A model generated the notes under the pieces. It saw nothing but the letters and a program-made list of their open reading frames with translations. It was not told where the DNA came from and ran no database searches. Both the position numbers and the translations under genes were made by a program. Below, piece by piece: positions 9,378 through 17,899 of a stretch of 64,000 nt of DNA (the first letter of the stretch is position 1; each line of letters starts with the position of its first letter). The stretch covers positions 806,001 through 870,000 of the forward strand of contig JANSYK010000003.1 in the NCBI GenBank assembly GCA_024742485.1, given 5' to 3'. The stretch is from Alphaproteobacteria bacterium. Its GTDB lineage: Bacteria > Pseudomonadota > Alphaproteobacteria > Rhizobiales > Rhizobiaceae.

Positions 9378-10526
9378 ATGAATGATATGAGCAACGCCCC
9401 GGTTGTCGGATTGAACGTACCGGCCGCGATCGGCATGGACCTGGCCGATGTCGGCACGCCGGCCCTGATTGTCGATTTGGATGCGTTCGAAAGAAACGTC
9501 GCCCTTATGCGGGACTTCATTGAGACCAGGGGCATTCGCCACCGCGCTCATGCCAAGACACACAAGTCAGCCGATATTGCGCGCTACCAGATGAGTGCCG
9601 GTGGCGCCTGCGGGGTTTGCTGTCAGAAGGTTTCGGAAGCCGAAGCGCTTGTTGCGGGCGGCATCAATGACGTTCTTGTATCCAACCAGGTGGTGGATCC
9701 GGGCAAGATCGACCGGTTGGCGGCCATGGCCAAAAGAGCGCGAGTGCTGGTCTGCGTTGATGACTCCGGCAACGTTGATGACCTCTCCTCGGCGGCGGTG
9801 CGTCATGGTACGACGCTGGAGTGCCTGGTCGAAATCGATGTCGGCGCAGGTCGTTGCGGTGTCCAGTGGGGGGCACCGGTTGTTGAACTTGCGCGGAAAA
9901 TCGATGCGGTACCCGGACTGACCTTTGCCGGCATTCAGGCCTATCAGGGCGCCGCCCAGCACGTGCATGATTTTGAGGATCGCCGTGCTAAAATCGACGC
10001 CGCCGTCAAGATGGTGGCCGATACCGTGGCGATGCTGTCTGAAACAGGTCTCGAATGCGACATTATCGGCGGCGCCGGAACCGGCTCATACTATTTCGAG
10101 GGCGCCAGTGGCGTCTACAATGAAATGCAGTGCGGCTCCTACATCTTTATGGATGCGGACTATCAGCGTGTGCTCGACCGTGATGGTCATTTCATTTCGG
10201 AATTCGAAAACAGTCTGTTTATCTACACCTCGATCATGTCAAAGACGAAAAAGGACAAGGCCATCTGCGATGCCGGTCTCAAGGCACAAAGCGTCGACAG
10301 CGGTCTGCCGGTCATCTTTGGCCGTGACGATGTGGAATTCATCAAATGTTCCGACGAGCACGGCGTGATTGCTGATCCGAATGATGTGCTGCGATTGAAT
10401 GACAAGCTGAAACTGGTGCCGGGTCATTGTGACCCGACCTGCAATGTCTATGACTGGTATGTGGGCGTGCGCAACGGCAAGGTCGAGACGTTGTGGCCGG
10501 TCACGGCGCGCGGAATGTGTCTCTGA
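9378..10526 (+). CDS. bhcC: beta-Hydroxyaspartate aldolase, BhcC (D-threonine aldolase-like, alanine-racemase fold)
   Basis: A 382-residue fold-type III PLP enzyme. GTPALIVDLDAFERN opens the barrel; HRAHAKTHKS contains the Schiff-base lysine (Lys60), as in D-threonine aldolases; GAGTGSYY binds phosphate; the C-terminal VPGHCDPTCNVYDW holds the His-x-Asp metal site. In the cycle it condenses glycine with glyoxylate to beta-hydroxyaspartate. Start ATG 9378 is seven bases after AGGAG; the frame's upstream extension is the 48-base gap after bhcB. It is third in the operon. Confidence 0.93.
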   Translation: MNDMSNAPVVGLNVPAAIGMDLADVGTPALIVDLDAFERNVALMRDFIETRGIRHRAHAKTHKSADIARYQMSAGGACGVCCQKVSEAEALVAGGINDVLVSNQVVDPGKIDRLAAMAKRARVLVCVDDSGNVDDLSSAAVRHGTTLECLVEIDVGAGRCGVQWGAPVVELARKIDAVPGLTFAGIQAYQGAAQHVHDFEDRRAKIDAAVKMVADTVAMLSETGLECDIIGGAGTGSYYFEGASGVYNEMQCGSYIFMDADYQRVLDRDGHFISEFENSLFIYTSIMSKTKKDKAICDAGLKAQSVDSGLPVIFGRDDVEFIKCSDEHGVIADPNDVLRLNDKLKLVPGHCDPTCNVYDWYVGVRNGKVETLWPVTARGMCL

Positions 10527-10571
10527 GCCTGTCCACGGAACCGCTCTCACCCATTCAAGGACGAATTTTGC

Positions 10572-11537
10572 ATGTTTATCGTATCGGAAGAACACGCGCG
10601 CGACCTGATGACGGAGGCTGCCGGCTTCGACGCCGTGGAAAGTGTCTTTGCCGCAATGTCCCGCGGTGATGCCTATAATTTCCCGGTCATACGCGAAGCC
10701 ATCGGTCACGCCGATGCATTGTACGGGTTCAAATCGGGCTTCGATCGTGCCGGATTGGTCCTTGGCCTGAAATCTGGCGGTTATTGGCCGGGCAATCTGG
10801 GACGCGGTCTGACCAACCATCAATCGACCGTGTTCTTGTTCGACCCCGATACCGGTCGACCGACCGCCATGGTGGGCGGCAACTATCTGACGGCAATCCG
10901 CACGGCAGCGGCAAGTTCCGTCTCGATCAAGTATCTGGCGCGTCCGGAATCCAGGGTTCTGGGCATTGTGGGAGCCGGGCACCAATCGCATTTCCAGATC
11001 AGAGCAGCGGTCGCACAGCGCCAGTTCGAACGGGTTGTCGCCTGGAACCTGCATCCTGAAATGCTTGATGGTCTGGAGAGGACGGTGCGTGAGCTCGGGC
11101 TGATGTTTGTCCGCGCGGACAGGCCGGACTTGTGCGAAGTGGCCGATGTGATCATTACGATCACCTCGAGCCATGACCCGCTCTTGATGGCCGATTGGGT
11201 CAGGCCCGGCACACATCTGGCCTGCATGGGTACCGACACAGCCGGAAAGATGGAGGTCGACAAACATCTGGTGGCCAAGGCCACAGTGTTTACCGACGAA
11301 GTTGCCCAATCCGTCACGATTGGCGAAGGCCAGCATGCCATTTGCGATGGTCTGATGAGCGAAGAAGCGATCACACCGATCGGAGATGTCATCAACGGTG
11401 TGCATGGTGGTCGTCGATCAGCCGATGAGATCACGCTGTTTGATGGAACCGGTGTCGGTCTTCAGGATCTGGCTGTGGCCGATGCCGTTGTGAAAATCGC
11501 CGAAGAAAAGGGCGTCGGTCAACGGATTGATCTTTAG
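10572..11537 (+). CDS. bhcD: Iminosuccinate reductase, BhcD (ornithine cyclodeaminase/mu-crystallin family)
   Basis: A 321-residue Rossmann-fold protein. GLKSGGYWPGN and the central LGIVGAGHQSHFQIRA nucleotide-binding loop (about residues 130-150) mark the ornithine cyclodeaminase/mu-crystallin family, and FDGTGVGLQDLAVADAV is the characteristic C-terminal motif. As BhcD it reduces iminosuccinate to aspartate with NADH, closing the cycle and regenerating the amino donor for BhcA. It follows bhcC by 45 bases and ends the operon. Alone it could be mistaken for ornithine cyclodeaminase or alanine dehydrogenase. Confidence 0.92.
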   Translation: MFIVSEEHARDLMTEAAGFDAVESVFAAMSRGDAYNFPVIREAIGHADALYGFKSGFDRAGLVLGLKSGGYWPGNLGRGLTNHQSTVFLFDPDTGRPTAMVGGNYLTAIRTAAASSVSIKYLARPESRVLGIVGAGHQSHFQIRAAVAQRQFERVVAWNLHPEMLDGLERTVRELGLMFVRADRPDLCEVADVIITITSSHDPLLMADWVRPGTHLACMGTDTAGKMEVDKHLVAKATVFTDEVAQSVTIGEGQHAICDGLMSEEAITPIGDVINGVHGGRRSADEITLFDGTGVGLQDLAVADAVVKIAEEKGVGQRIDL

Positions 11538-11709
11538 GGCCTTGGAAACTCTCTGAGCCCGGGCACCAGGTCGTCGCGTGACCAGACAACAATTGTAACC
11601 CAACTCCAGAGAGCATGGGCTCTTTGTTAGCGGTGGTTTAAGATACTGGCAGCTATAATCATGTTCTTTGCGGACCTTTGTGGGACCGTACGGATCAGCG
11701 CGGCCCGGT

Positions 11710-14700
11710 ATGAACAAAACCACAGCAAACAACCGCAAACTGGAAGAAGTCCTCGATCAGAATGATCGCAGGGGTGAGTTGTGGATCGCCTCATTTCAGG
11801 CTCTTGTTGCCCTGACAATTCTTGTCTTTCACCTGATTTCCGCTGTGAACAACCAGTGGCTGACATTCAGCCTGTCGACACTGACGGTTGTGGCACTGAT
11901 CCTCTTTTCCTGTCTCATTCGTGCCGTCCTCGCCAGACAAAGGCCGTTGAACAACATGCTCTTGCATGTTCTGACGATAATCGACGGCGTTCTGATTTTT
12001 GCACTGATCATATCCTACAGCACGGCCTACGACCTGTCGCCGAACAGCTATTTCAAATCGCCGACAATCGTCTTTCTTGTCGTCTATACGGGCGTACGCG
12101 TTTTGCGATTTGACCCCGTGACCATTCTGGTGGCAGGCGCCACAGTCCTCGTGGGGTGGTTCTCGCTCTTTGCCTATGCGTTCCACAACAATGCCCAATT
12201 GACCCGCTCCTACGCGGAGTATGTGGCTGGTTCCGGCCTCCTAGTGGGGGCAATCGTGGAAATGGCGCTGGGATTTGCCGCATTGGTTGCCTGTCTGGCG
12301 ATCGCCACCTTCTATGCACGTCGGTACATTGGCACGACCGTCCATGTCGATGACCTGATGTTCGCAAATCTGCTGGCGGAAGAAAACATCGCGCGGCAGC
12401 GGGCGATCCTGAACTCATCGGTCGATGGCATCGTGATTGTTGAAGCGGACGGATCCATTGAAAGGGCGAATCCGGCAATGGAAACACTGTTCGGCTTCAG
12501 CCAGGAAGAACTTGTCGGCAACAACGTTGCAGTGCTCATGAGCGAGGAAAACGCTCAGGCGCTGCGCGCTGCAATTGGTTCATTTCTCCAGGGAGGTGAA
12601 AGTCCGCTTGTTGGCCGCAGTTATGAATCGGAAGCGCGTCACAAGGACGGCCACACATTCCCGATCGAACTTTCCATCAACGCCTTCAAAAGTGCCGGTC
12701 GTCAGATGTTTGGCGGATTCATCCGCGATATCAGCCAGCGCAAACAGGCCGAGACCCGCGAGGATCTCGCGCGTGCGCAATTCGAAGATGCTGTCACTGC
12801 GGCACTGGATGCCATCATCATCATCAACGAAGATGGCGACATACTCAGTTTCAATCCGGCAGCAGAGGAAATATTCGGATTCGCATCGGAAGACGTGGTT
12901 GGCAAAAGCATGGGCGAATTCATCATTCCCGAACGCTATCGTGATGCGCACAATTCGGGAATGCGGCGCTATGTCGAGACCGGCGAGGGGCCGGTCATCA
13001 ACAATCGCATTGAAATTCAGGGTTTGAAAGCGGATGGCGAAGAGATCGAAATAGAACTCGCCATCAAGGACATTGAAGGACCAAACGGCAAATCATTCAT
13101 CGGCTATGCCCGGGATATCTCCGTTCGCAAACGGGCAGAACAGGAAATTGTCGAGGCAAAAACCCGTGCCGAGGCGGCAAACCAGGCCAAGGCCAGCTTT
13201 CTGGCGATGATGAGTCACGAAATCCGTACACCTCTCAATGGGGTTTTGGGCATTATGGGATTGCTGCAGGATAGCGATCTTGATGATGAGCAGCAGCGCT
13301 TGCTGAAAACGGCCAGGGATTCGGGACGCTCCTTGATGGGAATCATCAACGACATCCTCGACTTCTCAAAACTTGAGGCCGGAAAGATGGACATTGAGAG
13401 GAGTTCCTTCTTTGTCGACAGCCTCATCGACAGCGTTTCAAGCCTCATCCGGACCGGTGCGGATGAAAAGGGACTGACCATCCATTGCAATGTGGAAAAT
13501 GCCGTACCGGATGTTCTGTTTGGTGATCCGGACCGGTTGCGGCAAATTCTCCTCAACCTGGCATGGAATGCGGTGAAATTCACGGAGAAGGGGACGATCG
13601 CCCTGTCCGTCGAGAATGTCGGTTCGGAAGACAATCCGTCAATCCGCTTCAGCGTGACGGATACTGGAATCGGTATTGCGCAGGACAAGCAAAGTGAACT
13701 CTTTGCCGAATTTGCGACGATTGACGCCAGCTATTCGCGAAAATTCGGAGGAACCGGACTGGGCCTTGCCATTTGCAAGGCCCTGGTTGAGGCGATGGAT
13801 GGCAGGATCGGGTTGAGCAGCAAACCGGGCAACGGATCCAGATTCTGGTTTGATGTGCCGCTGGAACAGGGCGACGCTTCGGCAGTGCTGGAGGATGCAC
13901 ATGGCGGCGAGGACGATTTGCCGGCTGGTCTTCAAGGTCTGCGGGTTCTCCTGGCGGAGGACAATGTGACCAATCAACTTGTCGCGGTGAGCAACCTCGA
14001 GCGGATGGGATGCAATGTCGATATCGTCAATGACGGGGTGGAAGCAGTGGAAGCTGCCAATGCCCGGCCATTCGACGTGATCCTGATGGATGTTTCCATG
14101 CCGGAGATGGACGGGATCAGGGCAACGGGTGAAATTCGCGGAGGCGCCGGACCGAACGCCAGGACGCCGATCATTGCCTTGACGGCCTATGCGCTCCAGG
14201 AAGACAGAGAGCGCGTCGTGGCAGCCGGAATGAATGATCTGGTCTCCAAACCAGTGTCCAGATCCGACCTGGCCTGGGCCATTGCAGAGCAAATTCGAAC
14301 AACAGCAAAAGTCGAAAAGCCTCATTCGGACAATCATGAACAACCCGGGCATCTGATTGACCGAAAAATCCTGCAGGCGGCGATGGATGGTATGGAACCT
14401 GAATTGCGGGTGCGCTTGTTTGAAGAGTTCCGAAAGGACATTCGCAAGCAGATTGCCGCCACTGCGGAAGCCTTTGCGGATGGGAACCGGGAACGACTCG
14501 AGGCATCTACCCATGCGCTCAAAGGCGTGTCAGGCACGTTTGGCGCGGTTAGCCTCCAGGACCGGGCGACCCGGATCAATGCCAGCTGCCGTAACTCCGA
14601 CGAGACGATCTCGGAAGGTGAGATAATGGCACTGGCCGCTCTCGCGGAAGACGTACTTGAAGAACTCGAAACCATTGAGCCGCATCCGGCCGGAAATGAT

Positions 14701-14712
14701 GATCTGAGGTAA
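11710..14712 (+). CDS. Membrane hybrid histidine kinase with two PAS domains, receiver and Hpt domain
   Basis: A 1000-residue hybrid sensor. About six membrane segments occupy residues ~20-205, without a large periplasmic loop. Two PAS domains follow (about 230-350 and 360-480, each ending near a DISxRKxAE motif). The HisKA box [15 protein letters not shown] has phospho-acceptor His503, and the HATPase domain carries DTGIGI and [11 protein letters not shown] receiver domain has Asp794 in [13 protein letters not shown]-terminal Hpt domain has His935 in [12 protein letters not shown]. The His-Asp-His order implies a phosphorelay to a separate receiver, the obvious partner being the sigma-54 activator four bases downstream. 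I chose ATG 11710 over an in-frame TTG at 11668. The input signal is not evident; the membrane-embedded N-terminus hints at a lipid, redox or membrane cue (inference). Confidence 0.88.
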   Translation: MNKTTANNRKLEEVLDQNDRRGELWIASFQALVALTILVFHLISAVNNQWLTFSLSTLTVVALILFSCLIRAVLARQRPLNNMLLHVLTIIDGVLIFALIISYSTAYDLSPNSYFKSPTIVFLVVYTGVRVLRFDPVTILVAGATVLVGWFSLFAYAFHNNAQLTRSYAEYVAGSGLLVGAIVEMALGFAALVACLAIATFYARRYIGTTVHVDDLMFANLLAEENIARQRAILNSSVDGIVIVEADGSIERANPAMETLFGFSQEELVGNNVAVLMSEENAQALRAAIGSFLQGGESPLVGRSYESEARHKDGHTFPIELSINAFKSAGRQMFGGFIRDISQRKQAETREDLARAQFEDAVTAALDAIIIINEDGDILSFNPAAEEIFGFASEDVVGKSMGEFIIPERYRDAHNSGMRRYVETGEGPVINNRIEIQGLKADGEEIEIELAIKDIEGPNGKSFIGYARDISVRKRAEQEIVEAKTRAEAANQAKASFLAMMSHEIRTPLNGVLGIMGLLQDSDLDDEQQRLLKTARDSGRSLMGIINDILDFSKLEAGKMDIERSSFFVDSLIDSVSSLIRTGADEKGLTIHCNVENAVPDVLFGDPDRLRQILLNLAWNAVKFTEKGTIALSVENVGSEDNPSIRFSVTDTGIGIAQDKQSELFAEFATIDASYSRKFGGTGLGLAICKALVEAMDGRIGLSSKPGNGSRFWFDVPLEQGDASAVLEDAHGGEDDLPAGLQGLRVLLAEDNVTNQLVAVSNLERMGCNVDIVNDGVEAVEAANARPFDVILMDVSMPEMDGIRATGEIRGGAGPNARTPIIALTAYALQEDRERVVAAGMNDLVSKPVSRSDLAWAIAEQIRTTAKVEKPHSDNHEQPGHLIDRKILQAAMDGMEPELRVRLFEEFRKDIRKQIAATAEAFADGNRERLEASTHALKGVSGTFGAVSLQDRATRINASCRNSDETISEGEIMALAALAEDVLEELETIEPHPAGNDDLR

Positions 14713-14716
14713 GGCA

Positions 14717-16114
14717 ATGTCTTCAGCAAACAACAATGTACTGATTGTCGAGGACAGCGGCTCGATTGCGGTCGTCTATGAATCCTGGCTGACCAGAGCC
14801 GGATTTTCCGCACAGATCGTGGAATCTGGTGAGGAAGCACTGGAAATGATCCGAGGCGGTGATTTTCGCGTCGTCCTGCTTGATCTTCAGTTGCCTGACA
14901 TCAGCGGTCTTGATGTTCTCGATGCGATTGCCTCCGAAAAACTCGGCGTGACCGTTGTGGTGGTGACCGCCAGCGGTTCGATCATGACTGCCGTCGATGC
15001 GATGCGCCGCGGTGCCTATGATTTTGTCGTTAAACCGGCTGCAGAGGAGCGGCTGGTCACGACAACCCGCAATGCGATGGAACGAGAAGTGTTGCAAAAG
15101 GCGGTCAGCCAGATCCGCGCCAGCTATGCGAAAAAAAGCGACACGCACGGGTTTATCGGTAACAGCCTGCCGATGATCGCGGTTTACAAGACCATCGACG
15201 CGGTGGCGCAGTCAAATGCGAGTGTTTTCATCACGGGGGAAAGCGGCACCGGCAAGGAGCTCTGTGCTGAGGCAATTCACAAGGCCAGCCCGCGCAAAAA
15301 GGCGCAATTCGTGGCTTTGAACTGTGCGGCCATTCCGAAGGATCTCATCGAATCTGAAATCTTCGGTCATCTCAAGGGAGCGTTTACCGGCGCGACGTCC
15401 GATCGGGACGGCGCAGCCATGGCCGCGAATGGTGGAACGCTGTTTCTTGATGAAGTCTGTGAAATGGACATCCGTCTGCAATCCAAACTGCTTCGCTTCC
15501 TGCAAACCGGGACCGTTCAGAAAGTGGGCAGCGACAAGTTGTCCAAAGTCGATGTTCGGATCGTCTGCGCAACCAATCGCGATCCGGTACAGGAAGTGGA
15601 AGAGGGGCGCTTTCGTGAGGATTTGTTCTACCGCCTGCATGTCGTGCCGGTGCTGTTGCCACCTTTGCGTGAGCGCGGCACCGATGTCGTGGACATTGCC
15701 AGAGATCTCCTGACCGCGATTTCTGCCGAAGAGGGAAAGGCATTTGCCGCCTTTGCATCCGATGCGGAGGATCTTCTTCTTTCCCATCGATGGCCGGGCA
15801 ATGTCCGGGAGCTGCAAAATGTGATCAGAAACGCTGTCATTTTGAACGACGCTGAGACACTTGAAGCGGATATGCTGAACATTGCAGGCGCCACCGTGCT
15901 TGCGCCTGGGGCAGGGCGTGTCAACGCGCCGTCGACTGTTGATGAGGTGGACAGGATTGAACTTAATCTCAATCAGTCATTTGCCGAAATCGAACGGGAA
16001 ATCATTGAGGCGGCGATCGTCCGTTGCGGGAACAGCATCCCCAAGGCTTCACAGATGCTGGATCTCAGCCCCTCGACGATATACCGCAAGAAGGAAAGTT
16101 GGGAAGACGAATAG
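14717..16114 (+). CDS. Sigma-54-dependent response regulator (REC-AAA+-Fis), likely activator of the adjacent polysaccharide locus
   Basis: A 465-residue NtrC-class activator. The receiver has phospho-acceptor Asp56 in LLDLQLPDISG. The AAA+ domain has Walker A GESGTGKE at 174-181 and an intact GAFTGA loop at 221-226, the sigma-54 contact, plus GGTLFLDE (Walker B) and RFREDLFYRL. The C-terminal Fis-type helix-turn-helix is GNSIPKASQMLDLSPSTIYR. It starts four bases after the hybrid kinase, so the two are co-transcribed. Three -24/-12 promoters follow within 8 kb (16238, 19659, 23966), each with TTGCAA-type repeats 83-126 bases upstream of the predicted start site, which suggests it drives the alginate-like genes. 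AlgB in Pseudomonas is a precedent for an NtrC-class regulator of alginate. Confidence 0.9.
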   Translation: MSSANNNVLIVEDSGSIAVVYESWLTRAGFSAQIVESGEEALEMIRGGDFRVVLLDLQLPDISGLDVLDAIASEKLGVTVVVVTASGSIMTAVDAMRRGAYDFVVKPAAEERLVTTTRNAMEREVLQKAVSQIRASYAKKSDTHGFIGNSLPMIAVYKTIDAVAQSNASVFITGESGTGKELCAEAIHKASPRKKAQFVALNCAAIPKDLIESEIFGHLKGAFTGATSDRDGAAMAANGGTLFLDEVCEMDIRLQSKLLRFLQTGTVQKVGSDKLSKVDVRIVCATNRDPVQEVEEGRFREDLFYRLHVVPVLLPPLRERGTDVVDIARDLLTAISAEEGKAFAAFASDAEDLLLSHRWPGNVRELQNVIRNAVILNDAETLEADMLNIAGATVLAPGAGRVNAPSTVDEVDRIELNLNQSFAEIEREIIEAAIVRCGNSIPKASQMLDLSPSTIYRKKESWEDE

Positions 16115-16152
16115 CGGTGGCATTTGCGGTTCTTGTCGATGGAGATTTTCTG

Positions 16153-16182
16153 ATTGCAGAATGCGAATGTGTATTTGCAAAT
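16153..16182. promoter_or_regulatory. Candidate enhancer sites for the sigma-54 activator, unit 1
   Basis: Two elements lie 83-112 bases upstream of the predicted start: ATTGCAGAATGCGAAT (16153-16168) and the palindrome ATTTGCAAAT (16173-16182). The first resembles ATTGCCGAATGCGCAA upstream of unit 2 (19559-19574); the second shares the TTGCAA core found upstream of units 2 and 3. Confidence 0.6.
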
Positions 16183-16237
16183 TCAACAATCAGTTGAGCG
16201 CATGCACGATTAATGCAGTAAATACAATCTGTTAAAA

Positions 16238-16255
16238 TTGGCACGTGACTTGCAA
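16238..16255 (+). promoter_or_regulatory. Sigma-54 (-24/-12) promoter of the alg44-alg8 unit
   Basis: TTGGCACGTGACTTGCAA is a near-consensus RpoN promoter: GG at 16240-16241 and GC at 16252-16253 with the required 10-base spacing. Transcription would start near 16265, 18 bases before the alg44-like ATG. Confidence 0.92.
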
Positions 16256-16282
16256 TGCATGGCATGAACGAGGAGTTCTGTC

Positions 16283-17899
16283 ATGAAGATCATACGAGAA
16301 CGGCCGTGCCAGAGACGCTATCACCGCGTCACCGCGCCGTTGGACGTGACCATCCCGGGCGGCGAGACCCTCCAGGCCACGAACTGGAGTCTTGGCGGAT
16401 TGCGGCTCGACGGCGTCACCACAAAGCTTCCCAGTGTCGGCGATTCCATTGGCTTGAGTTTGAAGCTGCCGTTCCAGGGCTTCGACATCTCCTTCGATGT
16501 CGAAGCAGAGGTGAAACGGGCCAGCGATGCCGGTGGTGTCATTGGCGTCGAGTTCTGCCAGCTTGGCGAGCGCGAACATGACCTGATGAACCACTTCATC
16601 AATGATCTGGTCCGTGGACAAATGGCAACGGTGGACGATGCGATTTGCCGGATCGACGTGCCAGTGACGCCGATTTCGACGGCACCGGATCCCAACCCGG
16701 CAAGCACGGTTCCTGTTCGCCGCATCCCGGTAAAAACCATCGTCATGTCGCTCTTCTACGGTATTCTCGGGATCACGGTTTTCAGCTATCTGCTGCTGAT
16801 TTTGTATTCAAACACAATGCGCATGGAAGTCCGTTCGGCGGTCGTGTCTTCACCGCTGGCGACGGTCAAGATGCCGATGGATGGTTTGCTCGTTCCCATT
16901 CGGCTCGACATTGATCAGGAAATTCAGCGTGGGCAACCCATCGCCCGGATCGTCAATACCAAACTGGAATCGGAACTGGACGACCGCAAGATTGCGCTAG
17001 AGGAAGCCAGGAACCGGCTTGCACGGACGCAGGAAAAATACCGCATAGAATCCGAGAGGATGAAACTCTACCAGGTCATCAATCGTACCGATCGCCAAAT
17101 ATCCAAGGCCAGGCTGGAAGCTGCACGGGAAGCGGTTGCTGCTTCGGATGCGCATTATGAACGCATGTCAAAACTGATGGAAAAAGGCCTCATCGTTGCC
17201 AGCAAGTTCGACGAGGCCGCGCTGCGCAGGTCCGAGGCGGAGGCTCAACTGCGTGAAGCAGAGTACGAACTGGAGCGAACAGCGGTCATGGATGCGGCAT
17301 CCGGGCGCCGTTACTACAACCACAAGGAGTTTGTCAGCGATCTGGATATGCTTGCATTGGAGGTGGACGAAGCTTCTTCCTCGGTCCAGACGGCTCACAT
17401 GCAGCTTGAGAAATTCGAAGCACTCCGTGCGGGCCTGACGATATCGGCACCTTTCGACGGGCGGATTGTATCCGTCAGCCAGCCGGGAGGCATGACGGTC
17501 CTGCGCAATGAGCCACTTTTCACGATCGAGAAGCGCGAAGCACCCACTGTGACCGCCTTTCTTGATCAGGACCAGGTTCTGTCTGTCGGAATTTCCGACG
17601 AGGCCAGTGTCTTCTTCCCGTCGCTGGGCAGGGAGGTGAGCGCAAGGGTCATGAAGATTGACCGGAATTCAGCCTTCCTCGACTCCGAGGCCTCCCGCTA
17701 TGTCTGGAAGGACGGCAAAGACAAATCGGCGGCAGTTTCGCTGGTCATCGATGATGCAGAATACGAGCGCGGCGAGGTGCGGGCCGGATTGCCGGCAATC
17801 GTGCTTTTCCCACGGCGCACCCGAAGCAATATCATCAACAAGATAGGCTCGATCATCCGATCTGACCCGGGCGGGAGCGGCTATGGCCATTCGATTTGA
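16283..17899 (+). CDS. alg44: Alg44-like c-di-GMP receptor and polysaccharide copolymerase (PilZ-TM-HlyD)
   Basis: A 538-residue protein. The N-terminal cytoplasmic PilZ domain (about 5-115) has both c-di-GMP-binding motifs, an RxxxR-type segment in QRRYHRV and NWSLGG. One membrane helix follows at about 155-178 (SLFYGILGITVFSYLLLILY). The periplasmic part has a biotinyl-lipoyl/HlyD half-motif (VKMPMDGLLVPIRLDIDQEI), a long coiled coil (about 225-385) and the returning ISAPFDGRIVSVSQPGGM half. This is the Alg44 plan, in which c-di-GMP binding licenses the Alg8 synthase. It is longer than Pseudomonas Alg44 (~390 residues), mainly through the coiled coil, so it may span more of the periplasm. 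It overlaps the synthase gene by 17 bases. Confidence 0.85.
   Translation: MKIIRERPCQRRYHRVTAPLDVTIPGGETLQATNWSLGGLRLDGVTTKLPSVGDSIGLSLKLPFQGFDISFDVEAEVKRASDAGGVIGVEFCQLGEREHDLMNHFINDLVRGQMATVDDAICRIDVPVTPISTAPDPNPASTVPVRRIPVKTIVMSLFYGILGITVFSYLLLILYSNTMRMEVRSAVVSSPLATVKMPMDGLLVPIRLDIDQEIQRGQPIARIVNTKLESELDDRKIALEEARNRLARTQEKYRIESERMKLYQVINRTDRQISKARLEAAREAVAASDAHYERMSKLMEKGLIVASKFDEAALRRSEAEAQLREAEYELERTAVMDAASGRRYYNHKEFVSDLDMLALEVDEASSSVQTAHMQLEKFEALRAGLTISAPFDGRIVSVSQPGGMTVLRNEPLFTIEKREAPTVTAFLDQDQVLSVGISDEASVFFPSLGREVSARVMKIDRNSAFLDSEASRYVWKDGKDKSAAVSLVIDDAEYERGEVRAGLPAIVLFPRRTRSNIINKIGSIIRSDPGGSGYGHSI

Noticed and set aside
10239-11405. 388-residue minus-strand frame antisense to bhcC/bhcD
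   Set aside because: It straddles two well-supported genes and its composition (His/Arg/Gln-rich, no motifs) is typical of an antisense shadow.
11604-11630. Small hairpin AGAGC-ATGG-GCTCT with TTTG after bhcD as a terminator
   Set aside because: The stem is only five bases and the T-run is short; too weak to call a terminator.
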